A DNA stretch of 64,000 nt, from assembly GCA_964464965.1 (NCBI GenBank), contig CAYXHM010000002.1, forward strand, positions 434,001-498,000, in the 5' to 3' direction. This DNA is from UBA5543 sp964464965. Lineage in GTDB: Bacteria > Bacteroidota > Bacteroidia > Chitinophagales > Chitinophagaceae. Position numbers and translations under genes: made by a program. Positions 1 through 8,964 of this stretch are shown here, in pieces. Positions within the stretch are counted from its first letter, which is position 1; each line of letters starts with the position of its first letter. Under the pieces are notes generated by a model that had not been told where the DNA came from, ran no database searches, and worked only from the letters and a program-made list of their open reading frames with translations.

Positions 1-704
1 GGCAAAAATCAATAGTAATTAAAATAGAGCAGGCGACACCTAATACACGCCGCTACTGGTTGCAAATGCCCGAAACAGAAAATTTCGATTTTAAACCCGG
101 GCAGTTTGTAACACTGGATTTACCCATACACGAGCAGCGTAACAAACGCTGGCGCAGCTACAGCATCGCTTCTATGCCTGACGGTACCAATGTTATAGAA
201 TTAGTTATTGTGTACATGGATGGCGGTTTGGGAACTGAATATTTATTTAAGGATATAGAAGTAGGTGCTGAAATAACACTTCGCGGCCCACAGGGTGTAT
301 TTGTGCTACCTGAACAGATACCGGAAAATCTCTTCCTGATTTGTACCGGTACAGGTATAGCCCCATACAGGAGCATGCTCAATTATATTAAAACGCATAA
401 CGTGCCTCATGGTAACATCCACCTGGTATTCGGCACACGCACCCAGGCAGACCTGCTGTATTACGATGAGATGCGCCAGATGGAAAAAGACCTGCCCAAC
501 TTTCATTATCACCCCGTATTGTCGAGAGAAGAGTGGGACGGCCACAAAGGCTATGTACATGCTATTTACGAAGAAGCCTGCAAAGCGCATCCACATGCGC
601 ACTTTATGCTGTGCGGCTGGAAAGTAATGGTGGATGAGGCCAAACAACGCCTGCTGGCTATGGGCTATGACAAAAAGGACATTCACCTGGAGCTATACGG
701 CTGA
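1..704 (+). CDS. FAD-dependent NAD(P)H oxidoreductase (ferredoxin/flavodoxin reductase type), 5' truncated
   Basis: The reading frame is already open at the left edge (first full codon at base 3), so the true start lies outside the window. It should transfer electrons between NAD(P)H and a flavodoxin, ferredoxin or flavin acceptor through bound FAD. The FAD-binding motif RSYSIAS is followed by a nucleotide-domain motif CTGTGIAPYRSM and a late CGWKVMVDE stretch, the order expected in the ferredoxin-NADP reductase superfamily. The protein ends in ELYG. The first ATG in frame is at 66 and a TTG at 60, but the residues before them (a beta strand rich in I and V, then a TPNTRRYW stretch) look like the usual FAD-domain start, so neither is likely the true start. 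No neighbour pins down its electron partner. Confidence 0.85.
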   Translation, partial: QKSIVIKIEQATPNTRRYWLQMPETENFDFKPGQFVTLDLPIHEQRNKRWRSYSIASMPDGTNVIELVIVYMDGGLGTEYLFKDIEVGAEITLRGPQGVFVLPEQIPENLFLICTGTGIAPYRSMLNYIKTHNVPHGNIHLVFGTRTQADLLYYDEMRQMEKDLPNFHYHPVLSREEWDGHKGYVHAIYEEACKAHPHAHFMLCGWKVMVDEAKQRLLAMGYDKKDIHLELYG

Positions 705-735
705 TTTTCAACCCTTATTCATATCTGTCATCTGA

Positions 736-763
736 ACTATTAATGGTATAAATTGTTAATAGT
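736..763. promoter_or_regulatory. 8-bp inverted repeat upstream of the trehalose gene
   Basis: ACTATTAA at 736-743 is mirrored exactly by TTAATAGT at 756-763 with a 12-base spacer. It lies 44 bases before the chosen start of the trehalose synthase gene. It could be an operator or a weak hairpin; there is no T run to suggest a terminator. The composition is AT-rich, so chance is possible. Confidence 0.3.
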
Positions 764-806
764 CATAAGTGGCAAGCGTTGCTACAACCAAGAAGTGTGC
801 ACTGAT

Positions 807-3023
807 ATGAACAAGAAAACAATAATAGTATCAAACAGGTTGCCTGTTACAATAGTTGAAAAGGATAACCGATTTGAATATAAAGCAAGTGAAGGTGGTT
901 TAGCCACAGGACTGGGAAGCATTTACAAACAAGCAGACAATATATGGATAGGGTGGACAGGTAATGTACTACCGCATGAAGACAGGAAAGAAGTTACTGC
1001 AGCACTTGCGAAAGATAATCTTCAACCTGTATTTCTTACAAAACATGAAGTGAATTGTTTTTACAAAGGCTTTTCAAATGAAACACTATGGCCATTGTTC
1101 CACTCATTTCCCAGCTACACAAAATACGACCCCGAATTCTGGACATGCTTCAAAGAGGTGAACAGGAAATTTGCGGATGCCATATTGGATGTTGCAGATG
1201 AAAGCGATACAATATGGATACACGACTACCAGCTGATGCTGGTACCGCAAATGGTGCGCGAACAGATGCCCGGCGCAGAGATAGGTTTTTTCCAGCATAT
1301 ACCATTCCCATCACAAGAGTTGTTCAGATTGCTGCCATGGCGCGAAGAATTGCTAAAAGGAGTATTAGGAGCAGACCTGGTTGGTTTTCATACTTATGAT
1401 GATGTACGGCATTTTCTGAGCGCTGTAACCAGGCTCAGCAAACTGGAAGCTAACGCGCACGAGATAAAGGTAGATGGAAGAATAGTAGTTGCAGATGCCT
1501 TCCCTATAAGTATAGATTACGACAAGTTTGCGAATATGGCTGAAAGCGGGCTGACCCGCAGAAATGAAGTCAAACTGAAAAAGATGACAAATAATACCAA
1601 GCTTCTCATTTCGATAGACAGGCTTGATTACAGTAAAGGTATTTTACAAAGACTAAATGCATACAAACTTTTCCTTGAACGCTACCCTGAATTTCATGGC
1701 AAGGTAACTTATATCCACCTTGTAGTTCCCTCAAGAGACTCTGTACTAAAGTATAAGGAACTGAAGGAAGAAATGAACAAACTGATAAGCGAGATAAACG
1801 GTAATTATGCTACGTTATCGTGGCAACCTATACAGTATTTTTACAGGTCGTTTCCACCCCATCTTTTATCCGCACTGTACAAAGCTGCAGATGTAGCGCT
1901 GGTAACACCTATGCGCGACGGCATGAACCTTGTAAGTAAAGAATACATAGCCAGCCAACCTGATAAGAAAGGTGTGCTGCTTTTAAGCGAAACTGCAGGT
2001 GCTGCCATAGAATTGTCTGAAGCACTAACGGTAAACCCCAATGACATATGGAGCTTTGCCGACAAGATACGCGAAGCCCTTGTATTGCCTGAAGAAGAAA
2101 GAATTAACCGCATGACGCAGTTGCAGCAAACCGTATCCCGGTTTGATATTTACAGGTGGGTTAAAAATTTCAGGGAAAAACTGGAAGAGGTAAAACAGAA
2201 ACAGGATAATTCCTTGACAAAAGCTGTTACTGATAAACTACGGTCTGATTTTTACAACAATTACAGCAATAGCAAAAAGCGTTTATTCTTACTGGATTAT
2301 GATGGCACAGTGGTTCCCTTTAAAAAAGAAGTGAATGATGCCCTGCCTGATGCCGAATTAATAGACCTCTTGAAAGAACTCACCAACCAACCGGATACCA
2401 GGGTTGTTATCATAAGTGGCCGCGACCATGCTACACTGGAAGCATGGCTTGGAGAACTGGATGTGGATATGGTGGCTGAACATGGCATATGGCATAAAAC
2501 CGACAACGGCAGGTGGCAACATATCATGGGTATTAACAATGACTGGAAGAAAGATATACAAAGCATCATGATGCTGCATACAGACAGGACAACGGGCACT
2601 TTTATAGAGGAAAAAACCTATTCTCTGGCATGGCATTACCGCAAAGTAGAATCAGCCCTGGGCATTGTACGAGCGCAACAGCTGGTAAATGATTTGCGGC
2701 ATTTCACTTATGAAAACAACCTGCAGATATTACAGGGTGACAAAGTGATAGAAGTAAAAAGCGCTGCTGTAAACAAAGGCCTGGCATGTGCCCGCTGGCT
2801 GGAAAATAATTATTATGATTTTATACTGGCAATAGGCGACGACACTACGGACGAGGATATTTTTAAAGCCATGCCCGAACATGCCATTAGTATTAAAGTA
2901 GGTGATAAGCTTTCTGTAGCACGCTACACGGTGAAAGATTATACAGAGGTGCGAAATTTGCTAAAGGGCTTCTGCAACGCTACCAGTTTCAATAAAAACC
3001 GGAGCATACAACCTGTAACCTAG
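807..3023 (+). CDS. otsA: Fused trehalose-6-phosphate synthase / trehalose-6-phosphate phosphatase
   Basis: The N-terminal two thirds is a GT20 glucosyltransferase joining UDP-glucose (or a related donor) to glucose-6-phosphate. Motifs include SNRLPVT at the start, GGLATGL, WIGWTG, HDYQLMLVPQM, GFFQHIPFPS, RLDYSKGI and TPMRDGMNLVSKE. The last third is a HAD-type phosphatase with LDYDGTVVPF (nucleophile Asp), ISGRD, AEHG and GDDTTDEDIF, removing the phosphate to give trehalose. About 738 residues, normal for the Bacteroidota fusion. The frame is open upstream to a TTG at 753, but the ATG at 807 puts the conserved SNRLP motif at the usual distance from the N terminus. It meets the GH15 gene tail to tail with overlapping stop codons. 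Trehalose is a compatible solute, so an osmotic or desiccation role is likely but inferred. Confidence 0.93.
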   Translation: MNKKTIIVSNRLPVTIVEKDNRFEYKASEGGLATGLGSIYKQADNIWIGWTGNVLPHEDRKEVTAALAKDNLQPVFLTKHEVNCFYKGFSNETLWPLFHSFPSYTKYDPEFWTCFKEVNRKFADAILDVADESDTIWIHDYQLMLVPQMVREQMPGAEIGFFQHIPFPSQELFRLLPWREELLKGVLGADLVGFHTYDDVRHFLSAVTRLSKLEANAHEIKVDGRIVVADAFPISIDYDKFANMAESGLTRRNEVKLKKMTNNTKLLISIDRLDYSKGILQRLNAYKLFLERYPEFHGKVTYIHLVVPSRDSVLKYKELKEEMNKLISEINGNYATLSWQPIQYFYRSFPPHLLSALYKAADVALVTPMRDGMNLVSKEYIASQPDKKGVLLLSETAGAAIELSEALTVNPNDIWSFADKIREALVLPEEERINRMTQLQQTVSRFDIYRWVKNFREKLEEVKQKQDNSLTKAVTDKLRSDFYNNYSNSKKRLFLLDYDGTVVPFKKEVNDALPDAELIDLLKELTNQPDTRVVIISGRDHATLEAWLGELDVDMVAEHGIWHKTDNGRWQHIMGINNDWKKDIQSIMMLHTDRTTGTFIEEKTYSLAWHYRKVESALGIVRAQQLVNDLRHFTYENNLQILQGDKVIEVKSAAVNKGLACARWLENNYYDFILAIGDDTTDEDIFKAMPEHAISIKVGDKLSVARYTVKDYTEVRNLLKGFCNATSFNKNRSIQPVT

Positions 3024-4798
3024 GCAAATGTGGGGAGGTCCATCTTTTTGGATATCCGGTATGCCGCATTCATCAGGCCAACATGGCTATATGCCTGCGG
3101 AAAATTGCCCCACTGGCTGCCATCTTTAGCATCTACGTCCTCACTAAACAGGCCCAGGTGGTTAGAATACTTCAGCAAATGGTTGAACTGTTCTATGGCT
3201 TCATCCATTCTGCCCACACAGGCCAGTGCTTCTACATGCCAGAAGGCAGTTATCAGGAACGTGGTTTGAGGTCTGCCAAAATCATCTTTATGTATGTACC
3301 TGTAAAACAAACCATTGCCTGCTTTCAGTTCATTCTCTACAGCCGTCAGATGGTCTTTCGCCCTTTGAGAATCAGGGTCCAGATACCGCATCATGATAAG
3401 TTGCAACGTACTTGCATCCAGGTGCGGCACACCTATTGCCTGCGTATATACTTTACGTTCGGGATCATAACAAGCCTCTATATTTGCCGCTGCTTTATTC
3501 ATTAGGGCTCCCGCCCTTTGCATGAGCGCGCCATCATTTATAAAGCCTGCTACTTTAATGGCGGCTTTGCATCCTGCCCACTGGAAAAGATTAGTATAGC
3601 AATGTTTTTGCGCTATGTTCCTGAACTCCCATATACCCGCATCCGGCTCGTCTATGGTCATCTCTATCTTATCCAGCATTTTGTTAATAAATACAGCCGG
3701 ATGGTGCCTGTTCTCGTACACGCAACGTTTGTCAACATACAGTGGTATCAATGATAGCAGTACCTGCCCGTATATATCGTTCTGTATATGCTCTACCGCC
3801 TGGTTACCTATTCGTACAGGGGTATTGTCCTTATATCCTTTTAAGGGTATAATCTTTTCTACAAAATCATTCCTGCCGGTAACGGTGTATAAGGGTGAGT
3901 ATCTGCCGTTCTCAAGTTCAGTGATGTTTGCTATAAACTGGAAATAATGTTCCGCTTCCTCAAAGTGGCCCAGGTTATTCAGTGCATTTAGTATGTAATA
4001 AGCATCGCGCAGCCAGCAAAACCTGTAATCCCAGGTACGCCCACTCTGGTCATATTCCGGCAGGCTGGTGGTGCTTGCTGCTATAATAGCACCTGTATCC
4101 TCATATTGGTGTATTTTCAGTGCCAGTGCAGACCGTATTACCTCTGCCTGGTATTGATTACCAATACCGGTATTTTTTATCCACGACCGCCAGTAATTCA
4201 CTGTACGCGAAAGAAAATCTTCCCCGGTATGTGCCAATGGCGCTTCCAATGGTTTTTCATAGGTCAGTATGCAATACTTTGTTTCGTTCAGCGCAAAGTA
4301 CTGTTCGTCCATAATGTAGTTGAGCGACACATTGGTAGTCAACCTGACAGATCGTTCCATACCTACAAACTCAAGGTGGTTGCTACCAGGAGCAGGTTCC
4401 AGGTTAATTTCCCCATATTGCCCCGTAGGCCGGCAGGATATTTTTACCTGTGGATTGCCCTGTATAGGTTCTATTTTCCTGATGAGCATTAACGGTTTAT
4501 AATAGCGCTCATACAAAATAAAACGAGGTGCAAAATCTGTTATGCGGTACTTGCCTTGCTGGCAGGTAACCTCAGTAACCAGTATGTTTGTATTATCAAT
4601 ATACCACTGTTCAGAAGTGAAATCAGCTTTTGGCAGGATAGAGAATTCCCCGCCTTTTTCGTCATCCAGCAGGCTGCCGAATATAAAACTACTATCAAAT
4701 TTTGGCCAGCACAGCCACGCAATATTCGTGTTCTTATTTACATGCGCTATATATGCGCAGTTACCTATTATTCCTGATTCATAAGTATGTTTTGCCAT
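3020..4798 (-). CDS. Glycoside hydrolase family 15 protein (glucoamylase/trehalase-like)
   Basis: 592 residues with no signal peptide, so probably cytoplasmic. The N-terminal beta-sandwich (about 1-210) carries the family start pattern GIIGNCAYIAHVN and WLCWPKFDS. The (alpha/alpha)6 barrel shows RTWDYRFCWLRDAYY and a late FSEDVD followed by GNFPQAYSHVGL, which match the conserved GH15 catalytic region. GH15 enzymes hydrolyse terminal alpha-glucosidic bonds in glucans or, in some bacterial branches, trehalose. Lying directly beside a trehalose synthase/phosphatase, it may be a trehalase or may recycle an alpha-glucan; sequence reading cannot decide. It follows the chain-length-factor gene by 31 bases on the same strand and could be read from that operon. 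Confidence 0.9.
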   Translation of the reverse strand: MAKHTYESGIIGNCAYIAHVNKNTNIAWLCWPKFDSSFIFGSLLDDEKGGEFSILPKADFTSEQWYIDNTNILVTEVTCQQGKYRITDFAPRFILYERYYKPLMLIRKIEPIQGNPQVKISCRPTGQYGEINLEPAPGSNHLEFVGMERSVRLTTNVSLNYIMDEQYFALNETKYCILTYEKPLEAPLAHTGEDFLSRTVNYWRSWIKNTGIGNQYQAEVIRSALALKIHQYEDTGAIIAASTTSLPEYDQSGRTWDYRFCWLRDAYYILNALNNLGHFEEAEHYFQFIANITELENGRYSPLYTVTGRNDFVEKIIPLKGYKDNTPVRIGNQAVEHIQNDIYGQVLLSLIPLYVDKRCVYENRHHPAVFINKMLDKIEMTIDEPDAGIWEFRNIAQKHCYTNLFQWAGCKAAIKVAGFINDGALMQRAGALMNKAAANIEACYDPERKVYTQAIGVPHLDASTLQLIMMRYLDPDSQRAKDHLTAVENELKAGNGLFYRYIHKDDFGRPQTTFLITAFWHVEALACVGRMDEAIEQFNHLLKYSNHLGLFSEDVDAKDGSQWGNFPQAYSHVGLMNAAYRISKKMDLPTFA

Positions 4799-4829
4799 AG
4801 ACGTACCGGGATAAATTTAAATGAGCTTA

Positions 4830-5858
4830 TCAGCCTGCTACCTGTATCTTCCAGCAAGTATAATAGTCACAATGATTGTTCACAAGGATTGCACTGCTTA
4901 CTCCTGAAGGAATATTGTCCGTGTATGCAAAGCCTGGTAATCCGTGAAATAACATGCTGATGGCAAAGGATGCAGACACAGGATATTCCCCGCAGAGATG
5001 TTTAAACATTGCGTGGGGAACAGCATTGAAAATTTCGTCTTTCACTTTTTGGTAAAATGCTCTGTTTCTTCTTTCTCCATTCATGCCTGATATAAAAACG
5101 TCGCAGGAGCCGTTATTGTTCGCAAATGCTTTTATTTTCTGAAAAGCTATAGCTTCGTCTGCTTTAAATATTTCCAGCGCTTCTATTTTTAAATACCTGC
5201 CGGACAAGGGCTGTTGTGTGACAGAAAAGAATACAGCGCCCTCCCCACCTATTGCAGCATCATTATCGCAGGTTAGCATATCGTTGTATGACAATTCCTG
5301 TTTTGTATATAGGCCGGATCGTTGCAAAACTTGAGTACCGGTTGGCGTAAGTTCATCTATCCCACCAACCAGCATGAGTTCGCCGGGATGTTCATCCAGG
5401 TATAGCATGGTATTGATGAGGGCCTGCTCAAATGAATGGCCCCGTTGTACGAAAGTAAGGTTGTGCCCGTTGCAACCGGCCAGTAGTGCTATCTGCCCGC
5501 TGACTGTATTATGGGTAGATTGTATAAAAGCGGTAGGTGTAAGCATCTGCTCATCCTGTTCTATCATCTTGCCCAGGAATGTTTCTGTATCCTGCAGGCA
5601 ACCGTAAGCTGTACCTACGCTGATGGCATCGGGTTTTTCTGCACCTGCATGCTGCATGGCAGTTTTTGCTGCCACTACACCCATTCGCACTGCTTTGCTC
5701 ATGCGCCGTAGCTGCATCACCGGTATATACTCTTTATAGTCCGGCTCAGCTGCAGGTATTGTTGTGGCATTATATTCAGGCTGTACCTGCAAAAAACTAC
5801 CGGACATACTATTACCCGCGCCGCTTATTACCCCTACACTGTTTATATACAAATCCAT
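4830..5858 (-). CDS. Ketosynthase-like protein lacking the catalytic residues (chain-length-factor type)
   Basis: About 342 residues with thiolase-fold features (SVGVISGAG at the start, GGIDELTPTG, GGEGAVFF). At the place of the nucleophilic cysteine it reads FVQRGHSFE, with no cysteine, and the late GHT histidine motif reads CGEYPVSAS. It should therefore not condense by itself but could pair with the active ketosynthase encoded just upstream, as KS-beta/chain-length factors do. The ATG at 5858 lies two bases past the stop of that gene; an ATG at 5867 would overlap it by 7 bases. The tight spacing supports translational coupling and a 1:1 heterodimer, which is inference. Confidence 0.82.
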   Translation of the reverse strand: MDLYINSVGVISGAGNSMSGSFLQVQPEYNATTIPAAEPDYKEYIPVMQLRRMSKAVRMGVVAAKTAMQHAGAEKPDAISVGTAYGCLQDTETFLGKMIEQDEQMLTPTAFIQSTHNTVSGQIALLAGCNGHNLTFVQRGHSFEQALINTMLYLDEHPGELMLVGGIDELTPTGTQVLQRSGLYTKQELSYNDMLTCDNDAAIGGEGAVFFSVTQQPLSGRYLKIEALEIFKADEAIAFQKIKAFANNNGSCDVFISGMNGERRNRAFYQKVKDEIFNAVPHAMFKHLCGEYPVSASFAISMLFHGLPGFAYTDNIPSGVSSAILVNNHCDYYTCWKIQVAG

Positions 5859-5860
5859 GA

Positions 5861-7057
5861 TCAGCATTTTGAAAAAACCAGTGATGAACAATTGCCCCCA
5901 AACCCGAAGGAGTTAGACAATACATGCTGTATATCCTGCTCTTGTTGCAATTCTGTTACCACCTGCCAGTCTATATCTTCCATCTGTGTCTGCCAGCGCA
6001 GGTTGGGGTACACAATACCTTTCTCTATACTTAATGCACAAAAAACAGCTTCTACACCTGCTGCTGCACCCAGCGTATGTCCTGTATATGCTTTGGTAGA
6101 AGATGCCTTGGGTATATTGCCTTCAAATATAGCTGCCACTGCTTTGCCTTCAGAGCTATCATTATTGGCTGTGCCTGTACCGTGCAGGTTGATATAATCA
6201 ATATCCGCGGGTTGCAGGCATGCTTTTTTCAAAGCATTGGCCATGGCGAGTTTGTTACCTGTTCCATCGGGAGACGAGGCTGTCTGGTGATATGCATCAT
6301 TAGCATTGGCATAACCGCTCACAGTGCATATAGCAGTACCACCGCATTGCTGCATTGCTTTTTCACTCATCAGCAACAAGTAACCCGCACCTTCGCCCAG
6401 GTTTAGCCCGCGGCGATTATTATCAAAAGGCTGGCAGGGTTGCTTATCCAGTATCATCAGTGTATTAAAACCATTCAGTGTAAACTTAGACATGCTATCC
6501 GCACCACCGGCGACAGCAATATCCAGCATACCTTTTTCAATCATCTGCGCTGCCATCATAATACTGTTGGCAGAAGATGAACATGCGGTGCTGATGGTGG
6601 TAATAAAATCATTTATTCCAAAATGCTCGGCTACGAGTTCTGTTACAGCGCCGCATTCATGATTTACTATCTTATTAAAATCAGCATGCGCTGCATCGGC
6701 AACAAAGTCTTGATATACGCCTTCGGTCAGGTCCATACCACCTACAGTATTGGCAGAGAAGAAGCCTGTACGTAATCCCTGTGCCTTATCTTTAAAAGGC
6801 ATCCATGCCTCCTGCATGGCAATAGCACTAAGTAATGCCGTGCGTGGCCATGTAGTCGCAACGCCTGTTATCGCGGCCAGTTGCTTATTGTCCTGTTTCA
6901 CTTCAGCTATGGGCAGCTCACTTTGCCAGTGTGTAGCCAGGTATTCAGCTTTACCTACACCGGCTTTGCCCTGCAACAGTGATTGCAGGCATTCAGCTGT
7001 GTTATTGCCAATAGCTGTAATGATGCCGGTATTTACTACATATGCACGTGTACCCAT
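5861..7057 (-). CDS. Beta-ketoacyl-[ACP] synthase (KAS II/FabF-like, aryl-polyene/flexirubin type)
   Basis: 398 residues with a complete catalytic set: cysteine 159 in TISTACSSSAN, the first histidine in NLHGTGTANNDSSE, the lysine in STKAYTGHT and the second histidine in that GHT. It catalyses decarboxylative condensation of malonyl-ACP with an acyl chain. It sits between a short ketosynthase-like gene (3-base gap) and a catalytically dead partner (2-base gap), and is followed further upstream by a halogenase-like flavoprotein and a methyltransferase. This arrangement resembles part of Bacteroidota flexirubin/aryl-polyene pigment loci rather than primary fatty acid synthesis. No carrier protein gene is in the window, so its ACP must be encoded elsewhere. 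Confidence 0.9.
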   Translation of the reverse strand: MGTRAYVVNTGIITAIGNNTAECLQSLLQGKAGVGKAEYLATHWQSELPIAEVKQDNKQLAAITGVATTWPRTALLSAIAMQEAWMPFKDKAQGLRTGFFSANTVGGMDLTEGVYQDFVADAAHADFNKIVNHECGAVTELVAEHFGINDFITTISTACSSSANSIMMAAQMIEKGMLDIAVAGGADSMSKFTLNGFNTLMILDKQPCQPFDNNRRGLNLGEGAGYLLLMSEKAMQQCGGTAICTVSGYANANDAYHQTASSPDGTGNKLAMANALKKACLQPADIDYINLHGTGTANNDSSEGKAVAAIFEGNIPKASSTKAYTGHTLGAAAGVEAVFCALSIEKGIVYPNLRWQTQMEDIDWQVVTELQQEQDIQHVLSNSFGFGGNCSSLVFSKC

Positions 7058-7060
7058 GAG

Positions 7061-7669
7061 TTATAGTTGATACAATTCATTAAGGCGGTTAACGGAAAAA
7101 CTATTGCCCGCATCCTGTTTGGTCACCCAAAACAGGCAGACATCTTTATTGTCACTATACACATCTACCCAGCCGCAAAGGCAGGCTTCCATTCCACGTT
7201 TGGTTAGCAGATCACTTACCCAGAATTGTAATTCTTCAGTGTTGGGATATTCGCTCACAGTGCACAGTTGCTCACCCTTAAAGCCATGCATGATACATAT
7301 TTCACCCAGCATGATGTTGGGGAGTGTGTATACGAACAACCCCGGGCTGGGAATATCCTGCATCGTAGCCAGGTATTTCTTATCTACATCTATGCACCCA
7401 TGGCCGGTTTGCAGCACTACGGCTATTTTGCTTTTATCAATACCGTCGTAAACATATCCGCTATCGGTTTTCAATAAAGTTTCAGCGCCCAACCATGCCC
7501 ATTTACATAGCAGGTCCATCTTAAAGAACTTCATATAGTTGCACTGCAATTCCCGGTACAAGTCTTGTGGCTCCTTTATACCGGCATAGGTATCAGTCAA
7601 AAAAGCAGAACCGTCTTTTTTTGCAGATGTGTTATTGAAATGTACCCAACTATTTACTGATAAATTCAA
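7061..7669 (-). CDS. Short ketosynthase-like protein of pigment-type cluster
   Basis: 202 residues. The middle reads VVLQTGHGCIDVDKKY and SPGLFVYTLPNIMLGEICI, which resembles the N-terminal half of a thiolase-fold ketosynthase; similar short proteins occur in aryl-polyene/flexirubin loci, where they are usually annotated as 3-oxoacyl-ACP synthase. There is no room for the C-terminal half with the catalytic histidines. The frame has no ATG near its beginning; a TTG at 7669 is the only plausible start after the in-frame stop upstream. It begins 19 bases after the flavoprotein stop and ends 3 bases before the ketosynthase start, so it belongs to the same transcript. The role is unknown; a structural or third-subunit role is a guess. 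Confidence 0.75.
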   Translation of the reverse strand: MNLSVNSWVHFNNTSAKKDGSAFLTDTYAGIKEPQDLYRELQCNYMKFFKMDLLCKWAWLGAETLLKTDSGYVYDGIDKSKIAVVLQTGHGCIDVDKKYLATMQDIPSPGLFVYTLPNIMLGEICIMHGFKGEQLCTVSEYPNTEELQFWVSDLLTKRGMEACLCGWVDVYSDNKDVCLFWVTKQDAGNSFSVNRLNELYQL

Positions 7670-7688
7670 AGTCTCTATATTCTGTAAC

Positions 7689-8936
7689 CTAAGTTGTGGT
7701 TTTATTTTTTGTTTCTAAAAAGCGCGCCAGGGTGGTCAGGTTTTTCTCCCTGTTTGCTACAAAGGGATTAGACTGGTCCCACACATAACCTGCAAGTACA
7801 GAGCATATCTGCCCGATGATCTCCTGCTGGCGACCTTCGCTGAAGAATATCTTATATAGTGTACCATCATACCACCTGTTCACATAAGTGCGGAACACAT
7901 CTATACCTTGTTGCATTGGTTTCATATATCCTCCTTCCCAATCTACCTCCTCACCATTCAGATGTTTTACCACGAGATTAGCTGCCAGTTGCGCCGATAC
8001 AGATGCCAGTGTTACTCCGGATGAAAATATCGGGTCGAGAAATTCTGTAACATTGCCGGTAAGCACAAACCCTTTGCCATAAAACGTCTCGGTAGTGGCG
8101 CTCCAGCTTTGTAATGTGCGTGGCTCCCAAGCCATTTCAGACTCACCAAAACGGTAAGCCAGGTCAGGTTGTGCATTCAGCAATGCGCGGAATTGTTCTT
8201 CAGGAGTATCACCGGGAAATTGGTCGAAAAACTCCGGGTTTCCTACATAGCCTACAGATGTGTTGCCATTTGAAAATGGTATTACCCATATCCATGTAGT
8301 AGCGTCATACACTATTGCCGTGATACGGTTTGGCTCGAATACGGTATGGCGTTTAGGGTCTGACATGTGGCAAAACAAAGTTTTGCGGGGGTATTGCTGC
8401 GAATCTTTTTCCAGCCCGAACATGCGTGGTATGACACGGCCATAACCGCTGCCATCTATAATAAATTTCGCCCTGATGGTTTCCGTATTTCCATCAATAG
8501 TTTTTACGGTGGTTACAGAGTGGTCGTCAGATATTTTTATGTCCGTTACTTCAGTTTGATAATGAACTGGGATGCCCATTTTCTCACACTCATCTGCAAG
8601 TGTCTTGTCAAAATCGGCACGGGGCACCTGCCATGTCCATGTCCAGCCTTTTGTATGCTGCTCAGAAAATGTAAAGTCACATACCTTACCATCCATCACA
8701 AACTTTGCACCGTCCTTTTGCTGAAATCCTTTTGCCTTTACCGCATCCAGGAATTTCGCTTCCTCAAGGGCTTCCATACAACGGGGCAGTAAACTTTCCC
8801 CTATCACAAACCGGGGGAATTGCATTTTCTCAACTATTTGTACAGACAAACCTGCCTGCTTAACTATAGATGCGGCAATAGTACCTGAAGGCCCGGCACC
8901 AATGACTAAAACATCAACCTCTTTATTAATGCTCAT
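7689..8936 (-). CDS. FAD-dependent oxidoreductase, flavin-dependent halogenase-like
   Basis: 415 residues. A Rossmann motif GAGPSGTIAAS opens the protein, then EKMQFPRFVIGESLLP (the GES motif near the FAD), and a WIWVIP stretch at about residue 205 that matches the WxWxIP signature of flavin-dependent halogenases. A GNVTEFLDPIFSSGV segment closes the FAD site, as in halogenases and geranylgeranyl-reductase-like enzymes. Within a pigment-type gene set it could halogenate or oxidise the aromatic head; flexirubins are often chlorinated. Halogenation is inference: some family members with these motifs are reductases or hydroxylases. It lies 28 bases after the methyltransferase gene and is co-oriented with it. 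Confidence 0.85.
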   Translation of the reverse strand: MSINKEVDVLVIGAGPSGTIAASIVKQAGLSVQIVEKMQFPRFVIGESLLPRCMEALEEAKFLDAVKAKGFQQKDGAKFVMDGKVCDFTFSEQHTKGWTWTWQVPRADFDKTLADECEKMGIPVHYQTEVTDIKISDDHSVTTVKTIDGNTETIRAKFIIDGSGYGRVIPRMFGLEKDSQQYPRKTLFCHMSDPKRHTVFEPNRITAIVYDATTWIWVIPFSNGNTSVGYVGNPEFFDQFPGDTPEEQFRALLNAQPDLAYRFGESEMAWEPRTLQSWSATTETFYGKGFVLTGNVTEFLDPIFSSGVTLASVSAQLAANLVVKHLNGEEVDWEGGYMKPMQQGIDVFRTYVNRWYDGTLYKIFFSEGRQQEIIGQICSVLAGYVWDQSNPFVANREKNLTTLARFLETKNKTTT

Positions 8937-8964
8937 AATATTCAGAATAAGTGGTAAACCTGCA

